A stretch of 64,000 nt of DNA, taken from contig ML677351.1 of the NCBI GenBank assembly GCA_007922305.1, positions 8,461,558-8,525,557 on the forward strand, in the 5' to 3' direction. Each line of letters opens with the position of its first letter. Position 1 is the first letter of the stretch. The stretch is from Dermatemys mawii. Taxonomy: Eukaryota > Chordata > Testudines > Dermatemydidae. Positions 12,171 through 25,279 of this stretch are shown one piece after another. Both the position numbers and the translations under genes were made by a program. Below the pieces are notes generated by a model. That model was given only the letters and a program-made list of their open reading frames with translations. It searched no databases and was not told the origin of the DNA.

Positions 12171-12426
12171 ATTCATCTAGTTCTAGGGCTGGAGGAACCC
12201 AGACCCGGGGAACCCAGGCCCTGCAGGATACCTCCATTTGGAAGGGACTTGCAGAGGAAGGAGCAGAGCTCCATATGAACACAAGTGACATAAGCAGCAC
12301 ATTAATAGAATTACAGACTCCCTTCCCCCGTCCAAAAGAGTAACCCGAATAAATTAGCATACCCCAAAGTAATGGGCACATCTGGTAACACTTTGGAGAA
12401 TTTTTCATCTTAATAGTAACCTGTAA

Positions 12427-12690
12427 CAACGTGCTAAAGGTGGCACGTGAGCCGATTTCTGCTGGCACGTGGCGAAGGGCTCAGCCTGCCGCAGCTCTGG
12501 GGTTCCCCCTGCTGGCCCCTTGCCAGCTAGAGAGTCTCAGCCCGCTGCCAGCCTGGGCTCCCTACACCCAGGCTAGTATCGGACACTGAGTGGGGCAGGC
12601 GGCGGGACCCCAGCTAGCAAGGAGCCAGTGGGGGAAAACTCCAAAGCGGCGGCGGGCTGAGCGCTTACCCCACCACTGCTTACTTTTGTG
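12427..12690. repeat. GC-rich repeat fragment, possibly hAT-derived
   Basis: The start, AAAGGTGGCACGTGAGCCGATT, resembles a turtle hAT MITE in which the words GGCACG and GTGAGC are typical. The rest is a GC-rich filler with GGCGGCGGG and CTGCCAGC words that I cannot assign. No second terminal repeat was found. Confidence 0.35.
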
Positions 12691-12955
12691 CAATTTTCAT
12701 GGGATATAAATAGAGTGAGAACATATAAACATATAGTGAGAACATATAAATCCAGCAGACTCAAAAGGCTACAATTTTTATATAGTGTATATATTTTCTT
12801 AAATTACACAAAATATGCATGTGAAAACATCAAAACTAAATCTCAGACACCCAGATTTACAGTATCAATAATAAATTACCATGTGCACTTGCAAATTAAT
12901 ATCCCAAGCCTGACCTTCTGAGAACCCCCTAGGTCAGAAAACTTAAATGTAAGAC

Positions 12956-13737
12956 TGTGGTGGGGCAACTGCCCCACATAGGCAGAAGAAGGGTTAAAGC
13001 AGCCTTGACGTGACTGCTGAGAATCCAGCCAATTAGGAGACGGCTTATTGAGCCAGCCAATAGGGAGAAGGCTTAGTGGAGCAGCCAGTCAGGGCCAGGT
13101 TGGCCCATATAAGAAGGCCTGCTAAGCAAACCAGAGGCAGTCTCTCCCTGGAGATGAAGGGAGAAGGACTGGCTGCCCTATAGGAGGAGAGAGACAGCAC
13201 CATAGACAGAGCAGTGCTGAGCAGGGTTGCGGGAGCAAGAGGAAACTACAGATTGAGGGTTGCCAAACTGAGGTCTTGATGCAAGGGTAGAGAAGGTGCT
13301 AGGGCTACAGGGAAGTGGCCCAGGGAAACAGACGGGGGAGTAGGAGGAGGGACAATACATGGCTGCTGGCTATAGGGTTCCTGGGTCCGTAACTGGAGTA
13401 GCAGGTGGGCCTGGGTCCCCCCTATACCCTACCCTCCACTCACTGAGGGGAGTTTCCAGTGCATGGACTACAGTTTGCCACCGAGGCAAGTAGTGGGACC
13501 AAGGACCATCTGGTCCCCAGGAAGGAGTAGAGGGAAGAGAGAACGGAGTTGGACACAGCCAGAGGGCTGTGTCCAGAAGTGAACATTGCAGTCTGGGGAG
13601 CAACATGGGTCCTAAAGGTGGAGGCGAGAATGATGATGGGCAAGACACCACTAGATGAGGGCACTCTGGTGAAACAAGAGCTAATTCCCAGGACGGCCAG
13701 CAGGAGGCACCCTGGAGGTGAGTCCCACCCCATTACA
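12956..13737 (+). mobile_element. solo LTR with perfect target duplication
   Basis: It begins TGTGGTGGGGC and ends CCCCATTACA, the TG...CA form of an LTR. The 5-bp target AAGAC is perfectly duplicated at 12951-12955 and 13738-13742. A GC-rich hairpin (GGGGCAACTGCCCC) lies at the 5' end, and a TATA-like TATAAG at 13108-13113. There is no internal retroviral sequence, so it is a solo LTR left by recombination between two LTRs. A Gypsy or ERV origin is inferred and not settled. Confidence 0.9.
13108..13113 (+). promoter_or_regulatory. TATA-like element of the solo LTR
   Basis: TATAAG occurs about 150 bp from the LTR start, a reasonable position for the U3 promoter. Whether it still works is unknown. 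Confidence 0.5.
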
Positions 13738-14243
13738 AAGACACTCTCTTGTAAGTGATAGTTTGTTTTTTTGTGTTTCTGAAATTAATCTCTTTAACAT
13801 CAAGTACAAAACCAAAGATTTTTGGCCTTAATTTATTCAGCTTTCCAAATCAATGTTCGTTGCTATAGAAAAATCTGCACATTTTTGAGCTATAACTCTA
13901 TGGAGAGACCTCAAGACAATTACTAAAATGTGGAACAGAGAAATCCTTATTCTTATTAGTTTTAATAGATGCACAACTTCAAATGTCAAAGTTTTAACAA
14001 CATTATTTGTAAACATTTTATTGTGCACACCCACAGCATTTATCCCAACCTCTTCATTTACCACACAAAGTGAGCATGATCTCAGTGTAAAAAAAAGCAA
14101 CGTTATAAATCTCGTTAGTCATTTTTTAACTAAAAAGTTTGAAAATTACCTCCATATCAATTTTGCAATGCCAACAAGCTAGCTGAAGTAGGATTTAGTT
14201 TCCAACTTGTGTAAAGATCATACCAGGGTACTGCTAAATATTT

Positions 14244-14345
14244 AGGGCCAGATTCTGCTACTCCCATTAAATAGCTTCAAATAGTCCCATTGATTTGATT
14301 GGGACTGCTCAGGAGGTGAGGGACTACACTACAGGAGTAAAGATG
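14244..14345. repeat. fragment of a GGGCCAGATTCTG palindromic repeat
   Basis: It starts with GGGCCAGATTCTGCTACTCC and includes TCCCATTGATTTGATTGGGA, a local inverted repeat. I recall this family as abundant in turtles and birds, usually with a TTGACTTCAATGGG core. Confidence 0.5.
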
Positions 14346-14751
14346 TCAGGGACAGAACAATGGACAAAACAAAGACAAATCTAGTTCATTTAAGAAGGGT
14401 ATTAGGAGGATTCCTATCAGATTCTTTTTGAACATTAAATGTAATTGATACTGCCTGTTTGGGTTTTTATTTTGTTTTTAATCTATAGCAATTAAGCTAT
14501 AGCCCCCACCCCCAATGTTCTTTCAAGTATAAGACTAGTTTGGAAGAATGGTTAAATCCTCTTATTTAGACCTCAGCACTGTGCATTTAAAACAAAGGAT
14601 GTAAGGTAGGGGCATACAGGGTCTGGCAAAGAAGCACCTGGAGCAAGATGTCTGTAAGATCCGTTCCTAATAAAGTAGAGGAACGAAAGTGACAAAACAA
14701 AAGCAACACCCCATTTCTTTTAGACAAAAGGAAGAAGTGTGTTTTCAGGAG

Positions 14752-14863
14752 CTCTACCTGGAGTCACAATTATAGTACCACCTAACCTCAATCAGTCATA
14801 ATCTAGACTCTACCTGGAGTCACAATTACTGTACCACCTAACCTCAATCAGTCATAATCTAGA
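14752..14863. repeat. two-copy 56-bp tandem duplication
   Basis: Two adjacent 56-bp copies each begin CTCTACCTGGAGTCACAATT and end CATAATCTAGA. They differ at only two positions (TATAG against TACTG), about 96% identity. The unit is not part of any repeat I recognise, so this looks like a local and fairly recent duplication. Confidence 0.9.
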
Positions 14864-16253
14864 CCAGTGCCACTTTCTATTAACCAAGCAATAGAGGAAC
14901 TAAAATTACTTACACTAGTGTCTGTGAGTCAGTCAGCTTGCTCCAATGCATTCTGATGACTTAATTAGGTAGATAGTGTAGCACATGTGGTTTTCTAGTC
15001 AAGTTCATCACAAAGGCCAGATCATCAAAGCAGAATAGTTGTGTGTTCTACAGCTAGATTAAAAATACAGACTTCTTCATTAAGTGTCTTGAAGCTGGCT
15101 GTGCCTCATGGTTTCCATCTATTCAGACAATTAAATAAAGCCTCATGCTAGAAAACCAAAGCTAATAAAAGAACTGTAAATTGAAGTACAGCTGGCAATC
15201 TTTTTATTCATTAAGTCCTCTGTGCACTGTGGCAATCTCTAGAAGGCAAGGCACATGCTGGGATTTTTCTCTTTAATATTTGTCCTCTTTCAAGGCATGA
15301 CATTTCCACTGATAGGATTTCCAAACCTTTGTCATCTGCACAAAAAGGCAAAGAATAAACAAAGGTCACCTCTTAGAGCCAAGAAACATGAAACAATCAA
15401 CGAATTTTGAAAAATTGTTCTTGTCAATCAAAAAAGAGAAAGTATGACGAGTAGCAAAACTACTCCTGAAAGAATGATCTTGCATGTGTCAGATAAAGTT
15501 CCAGTTTAAATATGTTTTCCAAAGCAAGAGTTAGAGCTACATATTTCTAGCTCTGTCAACAGGGCTGACTAGAAAGAGAGATCAGTAGTAGAATATTGAG
15601 TTCAGGTCAAAGAGGAAAAAATCCCAGTTCATCCAACAGAATCTACAATGCAGATGTTTAGAATTTGGTGAATGTTAGCTAACCACAGCATAATAATACA
15701 AGACGTTTATTACATAGTTTTTATTTTCTAATGGTATGAAATAATCATCTCTTCTGCATCACATCACAAGAATGATGCAGAATGACGTGATATTTACATG
15801 ATGACACACATTGCATTGCATTATGGAAAAATATCACATTATTAATTTAAACATGGTGACTAAATACCATTCAAATAAATGCAAAATCTTTAAAGATATT
15901 TTGTTAAAAATGCTGACAGTCATAACCTAACTATCTTGCAATTAAAAGGAAAAGCCCCTTTTATGAGAGATGACATTTTTCTACAGTCAAGTCATCATTC
16001 ACCTGTGGGCATATAGGAAGTTACTACAACAATTAAAACAGCTTCCTTTGTCCATTCTCTACCCTTGCTCCACCTCTATTATTCAATCTTCTAAAAGAAA
16101 CTTTGTTTTCAGATAAAATTCTCCTTCATAGGTCAAAACTGGAATATCACTATATTTGGAAATTTGAAAATAAAATTTTATAAGTCAACTCTGAGCTATT
16201 TAAACAAGGGGAGGGAACACCCCACACACTTTGCTCTTCTAGTCTAATCTGGG
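14864..16253. other. no feature recognised
   Basis: AT-rich sequence without open frames of note or nameable repeats. Confidence 0.45.
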
Positions 16254-16320
16254 ATGAAATCCTGGTCCCACTAAAATCAAAGGCAAAACTCCTATTGACT
16301 TCAATACGGGCAGGATTTCA
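16254..16320. repeat. short palindromic repeat (TGAAATCCTGG family)
   Basis: The arms TGAAATCCTGGTCCC and CGGGCAGGATTTCA are inverted copies about 40 bp apart. The loop carries ATTGACTTCAAT, the typical core of this sauropsid fold-back family. Confidence 0.65.
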
Positions 16321-18030
16321 CTGACAATTAAATGCTGAATGGTAGAAACTTCAAACTTGACTTGCTTTGTAGGTATTATGTAACCTTGATAAGCTAGCTA
16401 AGTTTGAATAAAATCAGATCAGTACTTTTAAAGATAGGGCACTTGGTGCATTAAACTCCCACTACCTTTACAAAACACTTTGTAAAGATGTTTGTTAAAA
16501 TGCTATCGTTTGGGATTATGAAAATGTACCTCACTCAAAAAAGTAACATTTATGGAAAAACAAAAACAAAAATGAATACTTTCCAGGTGGAACTTGGGAA
16601 CTTGCCAACAGTCCGGCTATATAAAGTTGGCCCTTCTGAAGGTGTTGTTTTTTTCTCCATATTTAAAAGGACTAGCTAGCAGGAAAGCATGAGGTGAAAG
16701 GATCCTAGGAAAGGGTAATCCCCTATTGGGGAAAGGAGGATGGACCATCAACTTTCTGAAAGTCAAGGATCTTGCTGACAGGCATAGTGAGGTTTTATGA
16801 GCTGGTCCTCGGTATCCCATGTATTTGAGCTAGTTATATCATAGCAAAATAAGAGGACATTATGTTGGTAAAATAAAAATACACATCCATTATAGACATT
16901 AGGGTCTCCTGCTTTTAAGGTTTATCATCCAAATTGTCACAGGGATGCATTTGCTAACACTTATAATAATGATTTTCTACTCTAGCTTGCTCAACTTGTA
17001 AGCATCACATGATAAAGAGCTCCATCTCAAGGAATTCATAAAAGCATAAGAGGAGGCCTCAATTAAAGTAGCTTCACTTAGATGTTTCAGCTCTTAAGGA
17101 CACACTGGAGAGAGTTACCAGGACAAGAAGTGTACACAGATATAACAGAGGTAAAGCTATAGTTCAGTCCAAGGGGTGGCCATTTCATTTTTAACCTCCA
17201 TTTCCACCCCTCCCAAAAAAAACCCAAAAAACAAAAACCCCTCTTACCTTGAACTATTTCATGCTGAAATCTCAGCACTGAGGTAACTTGGAAAGTTTGA
17301 TAAAAATCTGCCCAGTCATTTTAGAGCCACAAAAGTGTGAAATAAGTGAAAATTGTTTTTATAAAAGTGACAATGTCAATTTCTCTGAAAGAGGTGGATA
17401 GAGATCTTATATCATAGATCCATTTTTCAAGATGACCTAGAACACTTATGTGGCTCATACTCACCCCAGTGGGACACATTTCACAATGTCACATTTTGTT
17501 GTTTTGCCTGGCTTCTCCAGAACAAAAGTTATTGTCCAGTCGAAATAATAGATTGGTGTATCTATTTACATATTACAATGAAAATTCCAAAGCAACAACT
17601 ACCTTTTTGAGGGTAATGAAAAGCAGAATTACATTTTTTTAAAAAAACTTTTCAATTTGCTTAGTTATCATAAGTGTCTGCATACTTCTACAAAAACTAC
17701 TCAACCTACCCTTGGCTTAACTTTCCTCCCATTTCTTCTATTGCGGGGTGTGGAGGCAAAATGATTCTCTCTCTCTCCCTCCTGCCCTCAATAAAAGCTA
17801 CAGGGAATTCAACTACAAAAATCCACCAGAAATAGGAGCCATTGGAAGCAAATACCAATCCACAAAGTCCTGTGTCTCTACGCTGGATGCAGGTAGGAGA
17901 GAATGTCATTGGGAACAGTAGTGGTCTGTGCAGCCCCACAGATCTTAAACCCACACAGAAGGAAGTGTTCTGCAGGATCAGAAAGAAAGAAGGAACAGAC
18001 ATTCCCTCCTTCCACAATTCCCTGTGGTAA
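16321..18030. other. no feature recognised
   Basis: Mostly AT-rich sequence with an A/C-rich run near 17215-17240. The open frames at 17.7-18.1 kb resemble nothing known and overlap each other on both strands. Confidence 0.4.
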
Positions 18031-18102
18031 GGGGCCAGATGCAAAGCCCAGTGAAGTCAATTGGAGTGTTTCCATTGACTTGACAGGTTTTGGATCAGGC
18101 CC
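18031..18102. repeat. short palindromic repeat (GGCCAGATGCAAAGCC family)
   Basis: The left arm GGGGCCAGATGCAAAGCC pairs with the right arm GGTTTTGGATCAGGCCC. The middle contains GAAGTCAATTGGA and TTCCATTGACTTG. It belongs to the same class of ancient fold-back elements as the repeat at 16.25 kb. Confidence 0.65.
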
Positions 18103-21100
18103 TAATTCTACAGCTTTTTGACCCCTTCTGGACAAGAACTGAGAGGAGCATTTAGTCTTAAATTATTAATAGACCACGACGATAGGAGGGTTTTTTTGTC
18201 CTTTTTGGATCATTTCAGTGTTTTGTTGTAGCTGTCTTGCTAATGTAATATCTGGTAACTTTAAAACAGGTCGGTCAGTTAATTAATTTTATAATGTGTT
18301 TTAGATGTGTGTGTTTGTTCTCCTTTACATTTGTTTTAGTTAATATCTAGTTTTCCTAGATCAATGCACTTACAATCAAACAGATAAAGTTATCAATTTT
18401 TAAACAAATACAGCACCCAAGGAAAAAAAAAATCACCTTTGTCATAATTTTCAAACCCATGTTCAGTGAAGAGGTGGAATGGCAGGGATTCTATATGCCT
18501 CAGGAGACAGAGTGGAATTGAGAGTGTATTTTATATGTGAATTAGAGATAAGATGTAATGACACAGGATGAAAGGCTCAGCAGTGATTTTAATAAAGGCA
18601 GGAGACAGTACTTCCCTGTGGACTCTATATGCAAAGGAGTGAGACAGCTAGAATATGTGAAAAGATTCAACAAAAAGCAGGAATACATGTTTCAAAGTTA
18701 GATATTAACAGAAATCACACATCTGCATTTTATTGAAGTAGAGAATTTTAACTCCAAGGCTAACATTTTTGAGAGTTTATCACATGCCATTACAACAAAT
18801 ATCTGGAACAATTTCCTATCTTGTGATATAAAGAACTACAGGATAAAGAACTGAAGGGCTCAATTAAAAAAGTGCTTTCCTTTAAAAATTGTTGTACATA
18901 TTACAAGGCAATTAAAACAGTGCGGTTAGCATCTGTCTAAAAGTAATTTCATTGCTCCCATTATTTTGAAATTGTGGTTTGATTTTTATTCTGATGGAAT
19001 GAATAACCAACTTGATTTTGCAATCTCCAAGGTAATGGCAGTTTTAATTGCTATCCTTTATTATGCGCTTTTTAGCAATCCTCAGAAAAGAGCAGTTATC
19101 TATGACTCTAATACTGTTGAAATATAGAGCAGAGTTCCAGAAAAGAATTATTGCTTTTATGCCCCCATTTTTTAAATTAGGGGGTAAGTTTGTGATTTTG
19201 CACCAATCTCTTTCTTTGAATCATTAAAAGAAAAATCTAAGTAAAAGACCTGAATCAAAGCAAAATGAATGGGATGAACTACTGGAAGAAAAATCTCTCT
19301 CTCTCTCTCTTTCTTTTTTTTTTTTGGATCTTCTGTGGTAATTGCAAATCTGGCCTGCTGCCAGCAAGGCTGAACACACTATGATGTCTGGCGGAGTAAA
19401 GTAACCTCTTGGTTCAGATCTGAAGTCTGTGATGAAAATTACAAAGCAGAGACAAAAATCAAAATGCCACCTGTGATTTTATGCTAAAACTAATTTGATG
19501 GAAAGAGCAACACAATGCAAACAGCCTCTTTAACAGAGTCTAAAGTCAGACTAGATTGAAACCAATGTTAATAGATGGAGATAGGTATTGTGAACATAAG
19601 TTGGGCTCTGCAGATGTTCTTTTTAAACTAGCAGTCTGTAGCTGTCTGACTGGTAAAGTGCTCTGAAATGATGTTTGAAGTCTGAAGTCAAACTTTTTAA
19701 GACAAGAATTTTAAACTAATATACTTTTGCTGGAGTCTTTATTCCCTTGCTAGACTATGCAGTATGTCCTAAACAAAATACTCTACATTTCTTCATTTCC
19801 TCTCCATACAACATATGCACCATAGGTCAAGAAACTTATCAAGAGATGGATTTTTTTTTTACTGTCTTGTTTTTTCCCACTGCGGAATCTATTTGGAGTA
19901 GGTTGCTATAGAAATAATTGTCCAACTGCAACAATCTCAGCAATAATCCAGAATTGAATCATTGGCCTGTAAATTGAAAATAATCATGATACACTACAAG
20001 AACTCTGATTAGCTTACAAGGATTCAATGAGGTTACTCAGCTCATTTGCTTGTCATTAATATCTAGAAACAGACTATCCAGCAAGGTGTTTACTGCATAT
20101 ATAACCACGTACAACATAAATATGAACAAAGGGAAATACTCTATTATATATGTTATATCTAATAGAAATGTTTTTCATAAGGTTAGGAATTTCTTGAGAG
20201 ATGTTCCCATTCTTCAGTTTCATTGATTTTGAATCTGGCCCTGTGTGCATTGTGCAGGCACCATAATATCGCATGCCTAATGTAGTAATATTAGCAATCA
20301 TATCAACGATAGCACTGTCAGAATCAGTGCAATTTAGACACATCAGTAAAATACAATTTTGAAAAGCATCACTATCACTTTCTTTTGTGAACTGCTGTTG
20401 GTGCTATTACTATTTATAGTAAAGTTCAATGCCATATGTTTGTTTAATGTTATGTATAATGTTGCACACTGAAGAAAGGGGCTATACCAGTACAAACAGC
20501 TTCTAACAGTGTAGATGGTCTGAATCTCATTTGCTAGATTTTGCTTCATATTCATTGTCCCATCCAAAATTCAAGGCTCATGTATAGTATTTATCGAGTA
20601 TGACAGCAGAGGATTTACTGAGCTCTCACAAAATAGCATAAATTGTATTTATGTAACTGTGCCTAAGATACAATAGAACTTCAAAGTTACAAACAAACAA
20701 CAGAGATATGAACTGATCAGTAAAGTGAACCCCTCATTTGGAACTGGAAGTATGCAATCAGTCAGCAAAAATAAACAAATAAATAAAAGCAAATGCAGTA
20801 CAGTACGGTGTTTAAATGTAAACTACTACAAAATAAAGGGAAAATTTAAAAAATATTTGACATGAAAAGGAAAATGGTTGTGCTTGTTTTATTTCCATTA
20901 AGATGGTTAAAAGCAGCATTTTTCTTCTACTTAGTAAAGCTTCAAAGCTGTATTACGTCAATATTGAGTTGTAAACTTTTTAAAGAACCACCATAATGTT
21001 TTGTCCAGAGTTATGAACAACTTCCATTCCCAAGGATGCTTAACTGTTATATATTCTGTTTAGGAGACTCATGCAGCTATCAGAAGAAAGTGCTTCTAAC

Positions 21101-22010
21101 TTCCCTGAAAACAATGGTAACTGGATGGAGTGCAAGCACAGTGTATTTTGGCAATTAACTTATAGTATATATTTGTATTTCAGCTATTTCATATTTTCAG
21201 TACTTTGTTATTTTCTTTCTTCAGTGATGTTTTCTGTGGATTTAGTATTCTCTTTGATCTTCAAGTTCACTTTTGCTCTTTATATTTTTTTTCTTTCCCC
21301 ACTGCCTCAGCAGCATTAAATCAAAGGAATCCTTTACCAAGCCTCCTTAACATTCTAGTAACTATATCTTAAGGCCACTTCTTACATATTTTCTTTCATA
21401 TTCAAAAAGAGCAATTCAGTGTCATGTAGACCCTAGAGTTCTCACTAAATTCTGAACATTAGAAACATACACATGCACAGAGAAGCATTCACACCAACAT
21501 AAAATAAATTCTGAAGAAGAAAGATGCATATAGCAATTCAGAGTAAAGTAAAATAAGTAAGTACCTACCTGGAATAAGCTGACCCAGTAACTGGTGGGAC
21601 TTGGACAGGCTGAGTACCGCTGCAATCACAAAAAAAGGATAATGTTCCCATTTCATGATGTTTCCTTCCTTGCATTACACCAGCTCATCAGCATATAAGT
21701 GTTATCTGCAACATAAGTGGAAAGAGACTAAGATGACAGTTTATAGTCACTGGCAATTTGAAAGAGCCTTACAACACTTTTAGCCTCATACATCCCTGTC
21801 AAATTCACTGATTTCAATATAGTTCTTTATTCAAGCACTTTTGATTCTTTGTAATAAGTAGATGGTTGTAAAATACAAATGAACCTGAATCCCCATATTA
21901 CAGCAGACCAGGCACTAACAATGGCAGATGCATTGAAGGCAGGCATGAGAAAGCCCATAACAGACAATGTATGATTATTTAATGCTGTTGGCTGGCCGAG
22001 CTAACCTAAA
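18103..22010. other. long stretch without gene or nameable repeat
   Basis: Almost 4 kb of AT-rich sequence. It contains a (CT)n/T-run near 19293-19324 and several A- or T-runs. The part at 18880-19130 is low in repeats and carries AATTA/TAATTG words as seen in many conserved non-coding elements, which is only a hint. Confidence 0.45.
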
Positions 22011-22023
22011 CTGTATATGAAAA

Positions 22024-22110
22024 CTTAAGCACACACCTAAAAATCTTTCTGAACTGAGATTTAAAACAATCCTGCTCAGGAAAGCACTTTAAGCATATAC
22101 TTAAATCCCT
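22024..22110. repeat. fragment of the AAGCAC...CTTAAGCA fold-back family
   Basis: The words CTTAAGCACACACCTAAA and CACTTTAAGCATATACTTAA resemble the repeat at 9.7 kb, but the arms are worn and incomplete. Confidence 0.35.
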
Positions 22111-22289
22111 AACGTAACACATATACATGACTGCTTTTCTTAGGTATGGTTTTTTGAGTAAGGGCTGTAGGGATCAATCTCTCTGCTTCTCAGAGCCCAA
22201 CTGCAGGCTCTGCTCCACATAATTTCATTACTATCCCGCGGGATATGAAGTACTTCCTCACCCTTTGCAAGAGCTGATGATCCTATTAT

Positions 22290-22610
22290 TGCGTACATCT
22301 ATTCCTTTTCTGAATCTTGCTAAACTCTTGGTCCCAGTGTCTTGTAGCAATGAGATATCCAGATTCCTTGATAAAAAGCAATGCTTTCTTACATTTTGGT
22401 AAACAGAAAAGCACAAATGACCTTCTCTGTATTAATTATTATGTATTATTTTACATACTTCAACAAGTCATCTTCTTTGGCATGCCACAGAAACCCTAAC
22501 CTTTTAAATCTTTTTTCATAATTAATTCTTTCCCTGTCTCTAATCTTTTTGATGCTGTTCTCAGGACCTTTTGAGTTTTGCAATAGCAAATACACAAAGG
22601 AAACAAAGAT
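22290..22610 (-). mobile_element. old CR1-like LINE fragment
   Basis: The minus strand reads like the end of CR1 ORF2, with KVLRTASKRLE and, further on, EDDLLKYVK separated by stops and shifts. The plus strand shows the usual antisense words, such as GCTAAACTCTTGG and AACCCTAACCTTTTAAATC. It is a truncated, inactive piece without endonuclease or complete reverse transcriptase. Confidence 0.6.
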
Positions 22611-22744
22611 ATTTTTTGAAAAATCAGGTTTTGTAATAACACACTTGGCCTTGAGTGTGACTGTTTCACCAAAGCACTAGTTAAAGGAAAAGCTAATAAC
22701 AACCTAAAGTAACTTTAGACGAATCGCATTATTTGCGTAAAAAA

Positions 22745-22763
22745 GACACACACACACACACCA
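22745..22763. repeat. (CA)n microsatellite
   Basis: A short run of ACACACACACACAC. No longer structure is attached. Confidence 0.8.
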
Positions 22764-22764
22764 T

Positions 22765-24429
22765 TTAGGCACACAACAGGGAGGAAATAACCTAGTGCAC
22801 AATTCTTTTCTGTTTGGTTGATAAATATTCTATACCAAGCAAGTTTCAGAATAAGAAGGAAGGTAGGCAGCACTGGTTCAAAAGTACACTTGCTGGCATG
22901 GGAGTGCTAAGATTTTCTGATTACCACCCGTTGGTAGGTGTTAGAACCCTAGAAACAGCTGTCTCATTGTGTTCAATGAGCTCCACCTTCAACAAAATGG
23001 ATTTAGGCACTTCCTTCTACAGCGGTCATAAGGGTTAGAACAAAGGTTATTCCAGGGAAATTCTCCAAATGACCAAGTTTATGGAGAATTCTTAGACTAA
23101 AAAGTATCTTATTTATCAATAGAGCCCAAAACTGTAGGAATGGGGTTAGTTTGCACTAAATAAACCAAGCCTTGCAATGTGTATTGTAATTAATAGCTGA
23201 GCAAAATTAATGAAAAATTCTGCCAAATCAGAATGAGCATTCAAGGTACAAAGCAATGGGGAATCACATCCATTCTGTGTAGATTCTGAGCAGAGTGGAA
23301 ACTCCATCTACTTACAATGCTAATGGTAAGCCACCTGATAATGCTGTTCTACCTCTAACATTAAAACACTGTTTATGTTCAAATCCCGAGATTAACTGAA
23401 AGGGAACCAAATAAGTGCAAAACTTGAGTTCTGAATTAGTTGGATCAACTACACTGTGAATTCAGTCCAGTATCTGAAAGTCAAGCACTCTTCTTTCTGG
23501 TTTGTACATATTCACCAGGAATAAAAGATGCTAAAGCTAAAACTAACAATTTTATTGATGTATTAGCATGAAAAGAATTCAGCTCACTTTCTTATAGTTT
23601 GCTTTGGTCTACAGTGTTCACAAGAGTGTTGAGCTTGGTTCCCCCAAAATTCTGAGGCTCATGGGGAATTAGTCCAGTACTAGCATAAATTACAGCAGCC
23701 CAAAAGGCATCCACAACCCCCTAAACGGTCATTTTATACAGTTGAAATAGCTAGAGGTGGCCTAGCCATACCCATTTCCTGGGCTATGCTCCCTGTGCTG
23801 AGGAGCAATACGAGAGTAGCGTAGAGATTTTTGTTAATCTATTCCACCATTTATTGAAGGGTAATTTCTAGATAACCTGTTAAATCATCTTTCTGACTAG
23901 TTTGCACATCAGAGTGACACAAAGTATATGTGCTGGAGGTGAAGAGGAAATAGGAACGAATGCTCGGAGTAAGGAGAACCTTGCTTATAGGTAAGCTCGG
24001 AAGGATTTGATTTTTATTGGTAAATGTGGGTATACATCAATTTTATGACTTACACTTACGCAAATGGATGAAAATATATTTCCACTGGCTGTCAAAAGTG
24101 AAAGATAAACAAAGGAAGAAAAAAGCTTCTTGAGAACATAGAGAAAAAGTTCAGGGATTTAGACTTTTGAATTAGGTTTGTTGCAAATGGATTCATGAAT
24201 GAATAGTAAAAACCGTTAAGGCTTGTTGATTTAAGGATCTTTTCCTTATCACATGTTAAAATATACAATTTGTGTTTTCACCATTTATAAAGCTTTAACC
24301 TTTTGAATTTCAATGCTGTCATTGAATACTTGTCCATCTCCCCCCACATAATTTCTTGCAACTGTGAAAATGTAAATAATTTAAAATCTAAGAAAATGCT
24401 TAAAGTAAATATTGATATAATTGTCAAAA
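22765..24429. other. no feature recognised
   Basis: AT-rich sequence with small open frames only. Nothing resembles a known repeat or protein. Confidence 0.4.
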
Positions 24430-25010
24430 TTATAAAAAGTGTGACTACACCCCATATTCATCATAGTAATATTATATATAATTATGGCATAATTGTGATG
24501 CATTATGTACAAGATCAGTCATGTAAGGTGTCATTGGAAAACTTATGATTTACTGACTATGATTATCCTATTTGTATGCATGTATCATTTTTGTATCTGA
24601 TATTATAAATATTGCCTATGGATCTATATTTCAAATGAGCTTACTCTGGAAAACACCTACAGCCAGCTATTTAGATAGAACAATGAAGAAACCAGACAGT
24701 GCTAATGGTTCCTCAACAAAGATAATGGGCTGTAAACATTTTGGCTAACCTGTAAGTAATGGCTTGTATGACTGAAAAGACATGTGACTAGACCACATGG
24801 CTCAGACCTCCATTTTGGGTACTTACATTTTTCTACAAACTGGGAACCAGGTTTGAAACAAAGGGTTTCTGCCATGTGGAAAAGATACAGGCAGAGCTGA
24901 ACACAAAAACATTCCTCCACATCCCTCCCTATCTTCTCCATCACTGCCATGACAACTAGTCACAGGACCATGCCTAAGCCCTCTGTTCCACCTTCAGCAG
25001 AGTCCAATTG
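24430..25010 (+). repeat. LTR-like dispersed repeat, copy 1
   Basis: This stretch and 59600-60180 share an ordered set of words. TTATTTGTATGCATGTATCAT is approximated here as CTATTTGTATGCATGTATCAT, followed by ATTTCAAATG, then GACATGTGACTAGACC (GACACGTGACCTGCCC in the other copy), then a GGGTTTC...CCATGTGG segment. I recall the pattern from turtle retroelement LTRs. Ends and target duplications were not found. Confidence 0.5.
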
Positions 25011-25279
25011 GTAATAAACAATTACAAATGTGAAGCCAGCCTCAACTGCATAATAACAGGGACAAGCTACCTGCTTCCCGGTAAACAAGGGTTAATTCCA
25101 GCGCAACATCCCTTTCTGTCTTGCACAAGTTATGATGGAAAGGGTGATGAGGCTTCTTAGGGAAGAAATGGGTAGACTACTTGCCAAGTAGTGTCCCAAA
25201 CCAAGTCTCATAGGACTGTGATGAACCCCAGGCTGGGGAGTTTTCATGTTTACTTACTGATGGCAATTGCTTAATGATA

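Larger units (their letters stand above)
10100..12390 (+). mobile_element. LTR-type retroelement block, interrupted by a Harbinger MITE
   Basis: The sequence on both sides of the nested MITE matches my memory of one long turtle LTR, with GCTGGGGGCTCTGCCAGTCTC and CTGCATGGAATGGTAAAATCC. A poly(A) signal AATAAA lies at 11775-11780. Downstream are about 3.5 tandem units with an exact 56-bp spacing (11945-12145). Neither end could be fixed, and no retroviral gene was found. Confidence 0.5.

Noticed and set aside
17706..18135. Overlapping 112-, 85- and 72-codon frames on both strands
   Set aside because: No similarity to known proteins, and part of the sequence is a fold-back repeat.
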